Part shown: positions 8,470 to 17,326 of the stretch, piece by piece
Layout: every line of letters begins with the position of its first letter
Position numbering within the stretch: the first letter of the stretch is position 1
NCBI GenBank assembly: GCA_017640725.1
Contig: JAEPQB010000001.1
Span: 806,001-870,000, forward strand
Direction: 5' to 3'
DNA length: 64,000 bases
DNA from: Kordiimonadaceae bacterium
Lineage (GTDB): Bacteria; Pseudomonadota; Alphaproteobacteria; Sphingomonadales; Kordiimonadaceae
The notes under the pieces: generated by a model
What the model saw: the letters and a program-made list of their open reading frames with translations, nothing else
The model's database searches: none
What the model was told of the DNA's origin: nothing
Position numbers and translations under genes: made by a program

Positions 8470-9036
8470 ATGGTAAAACTGACCAAGATTTACACGCGCG
8501 GCGGCGACAAAGGCCAGACCTCGCTTGCAGGCGGCAAGCGCGTTGAGAAAGACGATGCGCGGGTCGCCGCATACGGAACTGTTGACGAAGCAAATGCCAC
8601 GATCGGTTTGGCGCGCCTGCATACCAGCGGCGAGGCGGACAGCATGTTGTCACGCATTCAAAATGACATGTTTGATGTTGGCGCGGACCTGGCGACCCCC
8701 GGCGATGACTTTGAACCCAACGAAATGACGCTCCGCGCGACAGACGCGCAGGTAACGCGCCTCGAAGCGGAAATTGACGCGTTGAACGCTGACCTTGCGG
8801 ATCTCATGAGCTTCATCCTGCCGGGCGGCTCTCCCGCGAGCGCACATTTGCACTTGGCACGCACAATTGTGCGCCGCGCGGAACGCGAAGCGATCACTGC
8901 TTCAAAGACAGAGTCAATCAATCCTGTTGCGATAAAATATTTGAACCGGCTGTCGGACCATCTATTTGTTCTGGCAAGGCACCTCAATGACGAAGGCAAG
9001 AGCGACGTTTTGTGGGTGCCCGGGGCCAACCGGTAA
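8470..9036 (+). CDS. PduO-type ATP:cob(I)alamin adenosyltransferase
   Basis: A 188-residue adenosyltransferase that makes adenosylcobalamin from cob(I)alamin and ATP. The ATP-binding N-terminus KIYTRGGDKGQTSLAGGKRV, the YGTVDEANATIGLAR segment and the C-terminal LNRLSDHLFVLAR helix with its cobalamin-pocket residues are all present. The length matches the PduO family. It suggests the cell has an adenosylcobalamin-dependent enzyme such as methylmalonyl-CoA mutase, although none is in this window. No cobalamin riboswitch was recognised upstream. Confidence 0.93.
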   Translation: MVKLTKIYTRGGDKGQTSLAGGKRVEKDDARVAAYGTVDEANATIGLARLHTSGEADSMLSRIQNDMFDVGADLATPGDDFEPNEMTLRATDAQVTRLEAEIDALNADLADLMSFILPGGSPASAHLHLARTIVRRAEREAITASKTESINPVAIKYLNRLSDHLFVLARHLNDEGKSDVLWVPGANR

Positions 9037-9229
9037 ATAAGCCAAAAAGGTCTCAAAAGGCCAGCCAGCGCCCGCTTTACGTAGGGTCATGATTGACTCA
9101 GGCAAAGTGATAGGCTACCGCTGACCTCCCTAACGAATCCAAGGGCTGGCGTGCCCCGGTGCGCAGGCCCGAACCACAGATTTCGCGGGATGATCCCCAT
9201 CCCTCGAACAACGCGGGAGAAAGAAACCC

Positions 9230-9976
9230 ATGAAGATCATGGTGCCCGTCAAACGGGTTGTAGACTATAACGTGAAGGTTCGCGTGAAGTCCGACAATAC
9301 TGGCGTTGAACTCGCCAACGTAAAGATGTCCATGAATCCCTTCGACGAAATTGCCGTTGAAGAGGCTATTCGCTTGAAGGAAGCTGGTGCTGCTGAAGAG
9401 ATCGTTGTTGTCTCAGTTGGCCCTAAGGCCGCCACGGAAACTATCCGCACTGGCCTGGCCATGGGCGCGGACCGCGGCATCCTCGTTGAGCATGACGGCG
9501 AAACTGAGCCACTTGCGGTTGCCAAAGTCTTGAAGGGCATTGTTGAAGCTGAGAACCCGGACATTGTTCTTCTTGGTAAGCAAGCCATTGACGGCGACAA
9601 CAACCAAACTGGCCAAATGCTTGGTCAGCTTCTCGGTTGGGCACAAGGCACGTTCGCCTCTGAAGTTAAAGTTGATGGCGGCGTTGTGAACGTCACCCGC
9701 GAAATCGACGGCGGCCTTGAGACGGTTAAACTCGCTCTGCCTGCAATCATCACTACTGATTTGCGCTTGAACGAGCCACGCTATGCTTCGCTGCCAAACA
9801 TCATGAAAGCGAAGCGCAAGCCAATTGATGAGAAAACGCCGGGTGATTTTGGTGTTGATATGGCAACGCGCCTAACCGTGCTGAAGGTGGAAGAGCCGCC
9901 CAAGCGTGAAGCAGGCATCATTGTTGACTCCGTCGAAGCCCTTGTCTCCAACCTCAAAGAAAAGGGAGTAATCTAA
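9230..9976 (+). CDS. etfB: Electron transfer flavoprotein beta subunit
   Basis: A 248-residue ETF beta subunit. It begins [19 protein letters not shown], the conserved start of the family, contains [16 protein letters not shown] and [19 protein letters not shown], and has the ETF beta signature region [20 protein letters not shown]. The AMP-binding fold is intact. ETF carries electrons from acyl-CoA dehydrogenases to ETF-ubiquinone oxidoreductase. GGGAGAAAG precedes the ATG. The stop shares one base with the etfA start (TAATG), so the two subunits are translationally coupled. Confidence 0.97.
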   Translation: MKIMVPVKRVVDYNVKVRVKSDNTGVELANVKMSMNPFDEIAVEEAIRLKEAGAAEEIVVVSVGPKAATETIRTGLAMGADRGILVEHDGETEPLAVAKVLKGIVEAENPDIVLLGKQAIDGDNNQTGQMLGQLLGWAQGTFASEVKVDGGVVNVTREIDGGLETVKLALPAIITTDLRLNEPRYASLPNIMKAKRKPIDEKTPGDFGVDMATRLTVLKVEEPPKREAGIIVDSVEALVSNLKEKGVI

Positions 9977-10902
9977 TGACCGCTCTCGTATTTGTTGAAC
10001 ACGACAACGCCTCTGTTAAAGACGCGACGCTTTCTACTGTCACAGCCGCAAAAGCTTTTGGCGAAGTGCACGCACTCGTTGCTGGTTCTGGCTGCGAAGG
10101 CGCAGCGCAAGCTGCAGCCGCTATCGACGGTGTATCTAAAGTGTTGGTGGCTGACGACCCTGCATACGCACACACCCTTGCTGAAGAACTGTCGGCGGTG
10201 GTGCTTTCTGTCGCTGACGGCTATGACGCAATCCTCGCACCAGCTACAACAACGGGCAAAAACTTCATGCCACGTGTTGCTGCTGCCCTCGACGTAGCGC
10301 AAATCTCAGACATTGTTGAAGTTGTCTCAGAAGACACATTCAAGCGTCCGATTTATGCCGGCAACGCGATTGCGACAGTTCAAACTGCTGATGCCAAGAA
10401 AGTCATCACTGTGCGTGCGACAGCGTTTGACAAAGCTGCTGCCGAAGGTGGTTCAGCCACTGTTGAAGCGATCGGTGCCGCCGCAACTGACGGCAAATCT
10501 GAATATGTTGGTGCAGAACTTTCAGTCTCTGATCGCCCAGAACTTACATCCGCAAAAATCATCATCTCAGGTGGTCGTGGCATGGGCTCTGGCGAAAACT
10601 TCGCCATCATTGAAAAAGTCGCCGACAAGCTGGGTGCTGCCGTTGGTGCATCACGTGCTGCTGTGGATGCGGGTTTTGTGCCGAACGATTATCAGGTTGG
10701 TCAAACCGGCAAGATCGTTGCGCCAGAGCTTTACATCGCCGTTGGCATTTCCGGTGCCATTCAGCATCTTGCAGGCATGAAAGACAGCAAGATCATCGTC
10801 GCCATCAACAAGGACGAAGAAGCGCCCATTTTCCAGGTGGCGGACTATGGCCTTGTGGCTGATTTGTTTGAAGCGGTGCCAGCACTCGAAGCTGCGCTCT
10901 AG
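9976..10902 (+). CDS. etfA: Electron transfer flavoprotein alpha subunit
   Basis: A 308-residue ETF alpha subunit. The FAD-binding C-terminal domain is clear: ISGGRGMGSGENFAIIEKVA, GASRAAVDAGFVPNDYQVGQTG and PELYIAVGISGAIQHLAGM. The N-terminal domain opens TALVFVEHDNASVKDATL. It is coupled to etfB by a one-base overlap and is followed by a strong hairpin with a T-run, so the operon probably ends here before the dehydrogenase gene restarts. Confidence 0.97.
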   Translation: MTALVFVEHDNASVKDATLSTVTAAKAFGEVHALVAGSGCEGAAQAAAAIDGVSKVLVADDPAYAHTLAEELSAVVLSVADGYDAILAPATTTGKNFMPRVAAALDVAQISDIVEVVSEDTFKRPIYAGNAIATVQTADAKKVITVRATAFDKAAAEGGSATVEAIGAAATDGKSEYVGAELSVSDRPELTSAKIIISGGRGMGSGENFAIIEKVADKLGAAVGASRAAVDAGFVPNDYQVGQTGKIVAPELYIAVGISGAIQHLAGMKDSKIIVAINKDEEAPIFQVADYGLVADLFEAVPALEAAL

Positions 10903-10932
10903 TCACCCTTCTGCAACAGTGAGCAATTTTCG

Positions 10933-10960
10933 AAAGGGCGCCTTCAACTGGCGCCCTTTT
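10933..10960 (+). terminator. Rho-independent terminator after etfA
   Basis: A GGGCGCC arm (10936-10942) and its complement GGCGCCC (10950-10956) enclose a 7-nt loop and are followed by TTTT. Flanking A and T runs extend the stem by about three pairs. It lies 31-58 nt after the etfA stop. Confidence 0.85.
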
Positions 10961-11021
10961 GTTCTATAATCTACTCAAGAGAGCGCGATAATGCGCACAC
11001 CACACGGGTAAGAGAACGGAT

Positions 11022-11894
11022 ATGGTTGATACAGTAGGCATTATCGGCGCAGGACAAATGGGCAATGGCATCGCGCACGTGAGCGCACTGGCGGGCCTGA
11101 ATGTGGTTTTGCAGGACATGTCAATGGACCTGGCGGAAAAGGGCCTGACTGTCATCAAAGGCAACTTGGAGCGCCAGGTTGGCAAAGGCAAAATTACACC
11201 GGAAGACATGGCGGGTGCACTGGGCCGCATCACCCTTGGCGACTCGCTTGCCGCGCACGGTAACTGCGATTTGGTGATCGAAGCTGCCGTTGAAAATGAA
11301 CAGATCAAAACATCCATATTCAAGGACCTGTGCCCGCACCTGAAAGCAGATGCATTGGTGGCGTCAAACACGTCCTCAATTTCAATCACTCGGCTTGCAG
11401 CTAGCACCGACCGCGCAGACAAGTTCATGGGCGTACATTTCATGAACCCGGTACCAATTATGAAGCTGGTTGAGCTGATCCCCGGCATTGCGACAGCCGA
11501 CGACACCTTTGAAAAGTTTGCGGCTTTCACAGAGAAACTGGGCAAAACCACCGCTGTTTCAGAGGATTTCCCGGCGTTTATTGTGAACCGCATTTTGATG
11601 CCAATGATCAACGAAGGCATTTACACACTGTATGAAGGTGTAGGCAGTGTGGAAGCCATCGACAATGCCATGATGCTGGGTGCCAACCATCCTATGGGGC
11701 CATTGACGCTCGCGGACTTCATCGGCCTAGACACCTGCCTGTCGATCATGCAGGTGCTGTATGACGGCCTCGCGGACAGCAAATATCGCCCGTGCCCGCT
11801 ATTGGTGAAGTATGTGGAGGCTGGATGGCTTGGTCGCAAGTCCGGCCGCGGTTTCTATGATTATGGCGGCGATATCCCAGTACCAACTCGGTAA
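11022..11894 (+). CDS. 3-hydroxybutyryl-CoA dehydrogenase
   Basis: A 290-residue NAD-dependent 3-hydroxyacyl-CoA dehydrogenase. The Rossmann motif is TVGIIGAGQMGNGIAHVSA (residues 4-22). The catalytic His-Glu region appears as FMGVHFMNPVPIMKLVELIPG, and the C-terminal domain has FPAFIVNRILMPMINEGI and GPLTLADFIGLD. It oxidises 3-hydroxybutyryl-CoA in fatty acid or polyhydroxybutyrate metabolism. Its position after etfBA is common in alphaproteobacteria and fits a beta-oxidation role, with ETF taking electrons from the preceding acyl-CoA dehydrogenase step. hbdA or paaH-like names are used in relatives; I leave the symbol blank. Confidence 0.93.
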   Translation: MVDTVGIIGAGQMGNGIAHVSALAGLNVVLQDMSMDLAEKGLTVIKGNLERQVGKGKITPEDMAGALGRITLGDSLAAHGNCDLVIEAAVENEQIKTSIFKDLCPHLKADALVASNTSSISITRLAASTDRADKFMGVHFMNPVPIMKLVELIPGIATADDTFEKFAAFTEKLGKTTAVSEDFPAFIVNRILMPMINEGIYTLYEGVGSVEAIDNAMMLGANHPMGPLTLADFIGLDTCLSIMQVLYDGLADSKYRPCPLLVKYVEAGWLGRKSGRGFYDYGGDIPVPTR

Positions 11895-11997
11895 GCCCGG
11901 CCAGCAATCTAATGCATTGGATCAGCTTTTCTGGTTTGTGACCTTGCTTATTGAATGATACGTCTCGGCGTCCCCTTTCAGGCAGCAGGAGGACCCC

Positions 11998-12675
11998 ATG
12001 AGCAATTTCACTCTCGTTATCGGCAACAAGAATTATTCCAGCTGGTCGCTTCGCGGTTGGCTGGCCCTCAAGCACGCCGGCCTTGAGTTTGAAGAAATCA
12101 AAATTGACCTCTACACGCCAGAGAGCAAACCGGAGCTTTTGAAGCACTCCCCCACCGGCATGGTACCGCTTCTGAAGCACGGCGATGTGCGCGTTTGGGA
12201 CAGCCTTGCGATAATCGACTATTGTGCCCGATTGGCGCCGGATAAATTCTGGTGGCCGGAAAGCGATGCAGCCTACGCCTATGCACGCTCGATTACGTCA
12301 GAAATGCATTCAGGCTTTTTTGCGCTCAGGAACCATGCACCAATGAATTTGCGCGCCCATTTCGCTGGCCTTGACCTGAGCGAAGAGGTGGAAGCTGATG
12401 TGCGCCGAATTGAAGCTCTATGGACCGAGGCCCGCGAGGCCTATGGTGCGAAGGGTGATTTTCTTTTCGGTGAGTTTTCGGCGGCGGACATGCTTTACGC
12501 ACCGGTCGTGCATCGGTTCAACAGTTACGGCATCGAGGTGAACGACACCTGCAAGGCCTATATGGTGGCGGTGCTCCGGCAATCCTTTATGCAGGAGTGG
12601 GCCGCTGCCGCAGCAGAGGAAACCGCCATCATTGTCGCCGGCGAAATACCGAAAGACGCAAAAGGCCTGGGATAG
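11998..12675 (+). CDS. Glutathione S-transferase
   Basis: A 225-residue GST. The thioredoxin-like N-terminal domain reads LVIGNKNYSSWSLRGWLALKHAG, with Ser in the catalytic region, and contains the glutathione-binding SPTGMVPLLKHGDVRVWDSLAIIDY, including the cis-Pro and the Asp-Ser pair. An all-helical C-terminal domain follows (GEFSAADMLYAPVVHRF). The substrate is unknown. AGCAGGAGGAC directly before the ATG is a strong ribosome-binding site. It is followed on the same strand by a lipoprotein serine hydrolase 74 nt later. Confidence 0.9.
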   Translation: MSNFTLVIGNKNYSSWSLRGWLALKHAGLEFEEIKIDLYTPESKPELLKHSPTGMVPLLKHGDVRVWDSLAIIDYCARLAPDKFWWPESDAAYAYARSITSEMHSGFFALRNHAPMNLRAHFAGLDLSEEVEADVRRIEALWTEAREAYGAKGDFLFGEFSAADMLYAPVVHRFNSYGIEVNDTCKAYMVAVLRQSFMQEWAAAAAEETAIIVAGEIPKDAKGLG

Positions 12676-12749
12676 CGTGTGGCGGCAAAGTCTGGACGCC
12701 TCGCCTGCAGCAGCCTAAACTTCGATGCATGGGGAGACGGAGCATTAAC

Positions 12750-13763
12750 ATGCGTGCCATCATACTTTCAGCGTATTTGCTATGCCTGACAGGGTGCGCT
12801 AGTGAAGCTGAAGACTGTGTTACGGTTTCACTGGTCTGCGCGCTTCAACAGTTTGACAATGACGACCATGGCGACCTGAAATCTGTTGTCGTCATCCAAA
12901 ACGGAGAATGGCTAGCCGAGCGCTATTATGGCGGTGCGGATGCCGAAACATTGGTTGATGTTCGCTCAGCGGGCAAAAGTGTTACCTCGCTTTTGATGGG
13001 TATTGCCATCGATGAAAACGCCATTGGCAGTTTGCAAGACCCTGTTGAACAATATTGGCCAGAAGCGGCAGGCACCGCTCTCGGACCAATCCCGCTCGAT
13101 GCCGTGCTAACCATGCGCACCGGTCTTCATGCTGACGCCGATGACCCCACCTCGCCCGGTTATGAAGACAATATGGACACGTCCGACAACCCAATGGCGG
13201 TTGCGCTTTCAGTGCCGAAGTTTGAAGAACCCGGCACCGTATATCGCTACAATTCCCTAGCGGCCTATATGGCTGGAATGGTTATCGGCAACGCGACCGG
13301 CAGGGGCATGGAGGCTTTCGCGCAGGAAAAGCTGTTCAAGCCACTTGGTATTGAACGCTATGACTGGCAGGAAGACCGTGATGGGACTACCAAGGGTCAA
13401 GGAAATCTGTTTTTAACCGCAGCCGGGTTTGCTCGTATCGGTCAGCTGGTTTTAAATAAAGGCAGCTTTGATGGCAAACAGGTCGTTAGTGAGCGCTGGA
13501 TCAATGAAAGCCTCACACCGCGTGTGGACATTTCTTCCAGCACCTCAAATGCCACGCATTACGGATATTATTGGTACCAAAACAGTTTAGAGATTGCAGG
13601 CGAACCAATAACTTATTGGTTTGCATCCGGAAACGGCGGCAACAAGATTTATATCGTACCAGAACGCCAAATGGTCGTCACCGTTATGTCCACAGCATAT
13701 GGCCAAGGTCGTGGCCACCGCCGTGCGAAAGCCATTTTCCAGTCAGTGCTCGAATTTCAATAG
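12750..13763 (+). CDS. Beta-lactamase-fold serine hydrolase lipoprotein
   Basis: A 337-residue predicted lipoprotein: the signal ends in a lipobox, LLCLTGC (Cys at about residue 16). The class C beta-lactamase/PBP-like fold is shown by the SxxK motif in RSAGKSVTS, YNS in YRYNSLAAYMAG (the YxN position) and FASGNGGNKIYIVP near the C-terminus (the KTG-equivalent strand, here GNGG). Such proteins are usually esterases or peptidases rather than true beta-lactamases. A GGGGAGACGG stretch precedes the chosen ATG; a longer frame from 12597 overlaps the GST gene and lacks a signal. The 3' end converges on the DUF1428 gene with only 6 bp between them. Confidence 0.85.
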   Translation: MRAIILSAYLLCLTGCASEAEDCVTVSLVCALQQFDNDDHGDLKSVVVIQNGEWLAERYYGGADAETLVDVRSAGKSVTSLLMGIAIDENAIGSLQDPVEQYWPEAAGTALGPIPLDAVLTMRTGLHADADDPTSPGYEDNMDTSDNPMAVALSVPKFEEPGTVYRYNSLAAYMAGMVIGNATGRGMEAFAQEKLFKPLGIERYDWQEDRDGTTKGQGNLFLTAAGFARIGQLVLNKGSFDGKQVVSERWINESLTPRVDISSSTSNATHYGYYWYQNSLEIAGEPITYWFASGNGGNKIYIVPERQMVVTVMSTAYGQGRGHRRAKAIFQSVLEFQ

Positions 13764-13769
13764 ACCGAA

Positions 13770-14126
13770 TTACAGCTCAACAAGTGCCTCAAATCCGCCA
13801 TAGATCAGGCGTTTGCCGTCAAAAGGCATGTTCATCATCGCTTCGCCCGCGGCTTCCATATCTGCGAACACTTTGGGGTTGGCGTCTTCACGAAACGCTT
13901 TGTTGGGCCAGACAACATAGGAAAATACGACTGTCTCGTCGTCTTGTGCATGCACGGCGCGGCGAAAGTCGGTGACCTCGCCAGTGGGCACGTCGTCGCC
14001 CCAACCTTCAATCACCGTCAAAGCACCATGTTTTTTAAAGAGCGCCGCCGCCAGTGCAGAGTGCTTTCGGTACTTGTCTTTGTTGGCTGTCGGTACAGCT
14101 GCGACAAAACCATCGATATAAGTCAT
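13770..14126 (-). CDS. DUF1428 family protein
   Basis: A 118-residue protein of the DUF1428 family (YbaA-like, dimeric alpha-beta barrel fold). It starts MTYIDGFVAAVPTANKDKYRKHS and contains VIEGWGDDVPTGEVTDFRRAV and VFSYVVWPNKAFRE, both typical of the family. The function is unknown. It is monocistronic as far as can be seen. Confidence 0.88.
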   Translation of the reverse strand: MTYIDGFVAAVPTANKDKYRKHSALAAALFKKHGALTVIEGWGDDVPTGEVTDFRRAVHAQDDETVVFSYVVWPNKAFREDANPKVFADMEAAGEAMMNMPFDGKRLIYGGFEALVEL

Positions 14127-14199
14127 TCCCCTTCTCCCCTAATCCCTTACTGGTCTGCGGAATGACTATAACAAATTCAGGGGATGATTTCGACGCACC

Positions 14200-14229
14200 T
14201 GCTCCGCCGGGCCTTCGCCCGACGGAGCA
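14200..14229 (-). terminator. Long GC hairpin after the PD40 operon
   Basis: A 13-bp stem with one mismatch and a CTTC loop (left arm 14200-14212, right arm 14217-14229) begins 8 nt past the stop of the minus-strand PD40 gene. It lacks a good T-run, so it may be a terminator or a hairpin that stabilises the transcript 3' end. Confidence 0.5.
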
Positions 14230-14236
14230 AGGTTAA

Positions 14237-15112
14237 CTATGGTGTTGATCGTAAGTCTTCGATGACCTTGGCATCAACCCACATGATATCGACATTGCTG
14301 TTGCCATCGCTGTCGACGCCAACTGTTCTATTGAAGAAAAGATACTTGCCATCGGGCGTCACAAATGCCGCGAAATCCGCCATAGACGAGTTGATGCCAT
14401 CTCCAAACTTTTTGGCTTCACCCCAACTACCATCTGGTTGTTTGAAACTGACAAACAGGTCAGCATTGCGCTCTTCAACACCACGTTGACCATCCCAGAT
14501 GATGTAGCTCTCGTCAGGTGCAATGAAGGGATGCGCGTTCCATTCACCGGTGTTGATCACTGCTGGCAACGGTTTTGGGTCTTCACGTTTTCCGTCAATC
14601 ATTCTGGAATAGCGTAGCGTGCCATTCTCAGAGGCCTCGTCAAACACGATGGTGTTTTGCGCAGATTCGGTAACCCGCATGATGCGAATATCTTCAAACG
14701 CCGCGCCCAGCCGCTTGAAATCAGACCAACCGTCCGGTGTGCGCTCTTTAAAACTACGGCCAAAAAACATGGTTTGGCCATCGGTCGACAGGGTGGGAGT
14801 GCCCCGTCGCTCCCCAAGCAATCGCTCCGTCCAGCGACCGTTTTTTTCTTCGAACACAACGAATTGGCGCTCGGGGTCCGCGCCGGGGACTTCGCGCACC
14901 CAGTAAAGCTCATTCATGCCCGGCGCGAACACAGCACCGTATTCCCATTTGTCCGTTGAGATCACCCCCGGGGCAAACACCTTTGGAGTTTTCCCGGGCG
15001 GCGTTTGGCCTAGGTACGGGCCTTCAAGGGTGGGCATGGCGTCCTGAGCATGAGCAGTGCCCACACATAGGGCAGCACCGAGAACAATCGCAGTCAAAAA
15101 ATTTGATTTCAT
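14237..15112 (-). CDS. Secreted PD40 beta-propeller protein (copy 1)
   Basis: A 291-residue exported protein. After the signal peptide (NFLTAIVLGAALCVGTAHAQ) comes a motif, GPYLGQTPPGKTPKVFAPG, that is shared with two other proteins in this window. TolB/WD40-like PD40 blades follow: STDGQTMFFGRSF, APDESYIIWDGQRG and TPDGKYLFFNRTV. These proteins are expected to be periplasmic six- or seven-bladed propellers. It is the last gene of an operon running from 18169 and lies 9 nt after the beta-lactamase-fold gene. No enzymatic role can be assigned; a binding or scaffold role with the neighbouring hydrolases is inference. Confidence 0.8.
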   Translation of the reverse strand: MKSNFLTAIVLGAALCVGTAHAQDAMPTLEGPYLGQTPPGKTPKVFAPGVISTDKWEYGAVFAPGMNELYWVREVPGADPERQFVVFEEKNGRWTERLLGERRGTPTLSTDGQTMFFGRSFKERTPDGWSDFKRLGAAFEDIRIMRVTESAQNTIVFDEASENGTLRYSRMIDGKREDPKPLPAVINTGEWNAHPFIAPDESYIIWDGQRGVEERNADLFVSFKQPDGSWGEAKKFGDGINSSMADFAAFVTPDGKYLFFNRTVGVDSDGNSNVDIMWVDAKVIEDLRSTP

Positions 15113-15121
15113 CTTTCCCTC

Positions 15122-16342
15122 CTAGCTCACAAACGCCGGCACAATTACTTCTGTGACCTGTTCCATTAGCGTGCCTTCGTTGTCATGACCAGTGAAGACA
15201 ACCACTAAATCCAATTCATCAACCACGATGATGCGCTGGTCGCCACCACCCCAGGCAAATGTGGCGTTGTAACTTTTTTCGCCAACCATCAGTGGTGACT
15301 GGTAGAAAAAATAGCCATAGCGATAACTGTCGGGCATCCAGTCTTCAGCGGGTTTGACAAGCCCTGTTGTTGCTCTGGCAATATACTCTGCAGGAACAAA
15401 CTGTTCGCCGTTCAATTTGCCATCATTAAGGACAAGGCTGCCCAACTTCAGCATATCGCGGGATGTCATGCTGACCAGCCAGCCTGCCTGCGGCAAGCCA
15501 CTAACGTGCGTCTCCCAAGCATAGTTTGAAATGTCCAGTTTATTGAGCACCTCCGTTTTGATGAAGTCTTCAGCAGACCCTGGCACAACTGCGTCAATTA
15601 CAGTCATGACAAGCATGGGGTTGAAGTTGCCATAAAGGTAGGTTTGCGTTTCGTCTGTTATGGGCCCGCTTTCCTGCAGCAGTGTTTGGACCAGTCCTTG
15701 CCCTTTCAGTTGACTTGTTTGTTGGCTTGTGAACTCGTTTGCATCGCGCTCTAGTTCTTCTCTCAATTCGCTGCTGACGTTAAGTCCACCGTGCATGGTG
15801 AGGGCTTTGTGAAGCGTGATTTTCTCTGCACCCTCCACCAGTTTAGATCGGTCCAAGTCGCCAAGAAAATCGATGAGTGGCTTATCAAGGTCCGCCATGG
15901 TCAAGTAACCAAGTTGCATCGCACGTCCAAGGATCAAGCTTGTATGGCCCTTGGTGGCAGATGCTTGCGGGTGCGCAAGATTGATGCGGCCACGCCGGAA
16001 GTAGCTTTCAAACACCAGCTTATCTTTATGGGCAACCAGCAGGCTGTCGTATCGTCCATATTTGCCCGCGCCAATGTCTTCAGCGAGTTGCACTATGCGC
16101 GCCACTTTGTCGGTGTCAATGTCCAGAACCCCCACCTGTGTGGACCCGTCTCTTTCATCGGGTGCGGTGTCTATGAATGCTGATTCCAGCAGGGAAACTT
16201 CTCTGAACGGCAGATCCGCTTCAGTGGCAGAGGCCTCTGCTGCGGTGCTTACTTGGTCCTGAGCATTCAAAGCGGTGATGCTGCTAAAACCGCTGAGCAA
16301 TAGGATTGCAAAAAGTTGTCTAAATCTACGTGTCGCTGTCAT
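15122..16342 (-). CDS. Secreted beta-lactamase-fold serine hydrolase
   Basis: A 406-residue exported hydrolase of the class C beta-lactamase/PBP4-type superfamily. The signal peptide covers about residues 1-26 (FRQLFAILLLSGFSSITALNAQ). The SxxK nucleophile motif appears as ASATKGHTSLILG, a YxN-like element as YLYGNFNPMLVM and a C-terminal strand as FAWGGGDQRIIVVDELDLVVVF, typical of the esterase branch. The ATG at 16342 is preferred; upstream codons would add a basic stretch with no signal. It lies between two PD40 genes in the same operon, with 9-nt and 80-nt gaps. Substrate unknown. Confidence 0.83.
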   Translation of the reverse strand: MTATRRFRQLFAILLLSGFSSITALNAQDQVSTAAEASATEADLPFREVSLLESAFIDTAPDERDGSTQVGVLDIDTDKVARIVQLAEDIGAGKYGRYDSLLVAHKDKLVFESYFRRGRINLAHPQASATKGHTSLILGRAMQLGYLTMADLDKPLIDFLGDLDRSKLVEGAEKITLHKALTMHGGLNVSSELREELERDANEFTSQQTSQLKGQGLVQTLLQESGPITDETQTYLYGNFNPMLVMTVIDAVVPGSAEDFIKTEVLNKLDISNYAWETHVSGLPQAGWLVSMTSRDMLKLGSLVLNDGKLNGEQFVPAEYIARATTGLVKPAEDWMPDSYRYGYFFYQSPLMVGEKSYNATFAWGGGDQRIIVVDELDLVVVFTGHDNEGTLMEQVTEVIVPAFVS

Positions 16343-16422
16343 TGTTTTCCTCCCGTGTGGATAAGAGTTCTCAGCATTCAGAGGCTGAAACCGCCGAGAA
16401 TTTTTCTGTTTGTGTATCTTGA

Positions 16423-17301
16423 TTATGGTTTGGGCTTCAGATCTTCGATGAATCCAGCATCCACCCAATAAATGGCAACCGTTCGGTCATCACCGGTCCC
16501 AATGCGCCGGTCAAAAAAGAGAAACTTCCCGTCAGGTGAAACGGTCGGATAGTTTTCAGCATGAACTGTGTTGATCTTGTCCCCCAAGTTGATGGCCTGA
16601 CCCCATGACCCGTCTTGCAGACGGTAGCTGATATAGAGGTCAGAAGTACCAAAGCCGTCTTCCCGCCGGCTATCCCAAATAACGTAGGACTCATCGGGCG
16701 CAATATAGGGGTGGGCATTGTATCGACCCACCGCAAACTGGGCACCGAGTTCTTTTGGTTCTTCGTAGGTACCATTCACCAAACGCGAATAGCGCAGCGG
16801 CACATCCAACTCAGGACTGAAGGAATCGAAGTAAAGTGTGCCACTCGTTGCAACGGACAGGCGCATAATGGGTAAGTTGGCTATTGGCGCACCAATAGGC
16901 TGCAAGTCAGTCCAGCCAGTGGCGGTACGTTCCATAAATCGGGTTTGAAAATAGAGCGTATTGCCGTCTGGCGAAAAAGAAGGCTCGGTTTCACCTTCAA
17001 AGACAACCGATTGTCGCCACTGACCATTTTGGTTTTCGATGGCAATCAATTGCCGCTCTGGCCCATCTTTTGGTCCTTTGACAAAGTAGAAGGCGTCCAT
17101 CGAGCCCGCAAACATACCCTCTTTCGATTCATACAATGGAGCATTGACTATGCCTGGAGCAAAGACCTCAGCAGTCTCTCCTGGCGGCGTTTGCCCAAGA
17201 TATGGACCGGTCAAGCCCGACAGTTCTTGTTGCGCCTGGACTTGGAAGGCCAAAACAAAGCTGGCAAGCAACGCGCACTGGACAGGGTTTTTCCGCTTCA
17301 T
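16423..17301 (-). CDS. Secreted PD40 beta-propeller protein (copy 2)
   Basis: A 292-residue exported PD40 protein and close paralogue of the gene at 14237. The signal is MKRKNPVQCALLASFVLAF plus VQAQ. The shared motif GPYLGQTPPGETAEVFAPG follows, then blades with SPDGNTLYFQTRF, APDESYVIWDSRRE, GFGTSDLYISYRLQDGSWG and SPDGKFLFFDRRI. AAGGAT lies 7 nt before the chosen ATG; an ATG 15 nt upstream is less well placed. It follows the esterase gene within the operon. Duplicated PD40 genes flanking a hydrolase suggest tandem duplication within the cluster. Confidence 0.8.
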   Translation of the reverse strand: MKRKNPVQCALLASFVLAFQVQAQQELSGLTGPYLGQTPPGETAEVFAPGIVNAPLYESKEGMFAGSMDAFYFVKGPKDGPERQLIAIENQNGQWRQSVVFEGETEPSFSPDGNTLYFQTRFMERTATGWTDLQPIGAPIANLPIMRLSVATSGTLYFDSFSPELDVPLRYSRLVNGTYEEPKELGAQFAVGRYNAHPYIAPDESYVIWDSRREDGFGTSDLYISYRLQDGSWGQAINLGDKINTVHAENYPTVSPDGKFLFFDRRIGTGDDRTVAIYWVDAGFIEDLKPKP

Positions 17302-17326
17302 GGTGGTATCCTTCATTGGGTTGGTC

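Noticed and set aside
9037-9229. Possible structured leader or riboswitch before etfB
   Set aside because: GCCAGCC and GGCTGGC repeats 80 bp apart suggest long-range pairing, and a TTGACT at 9093 has only a poor -10, but no known riboswitch consensus, including the cobalamin B12 box, was recognised.
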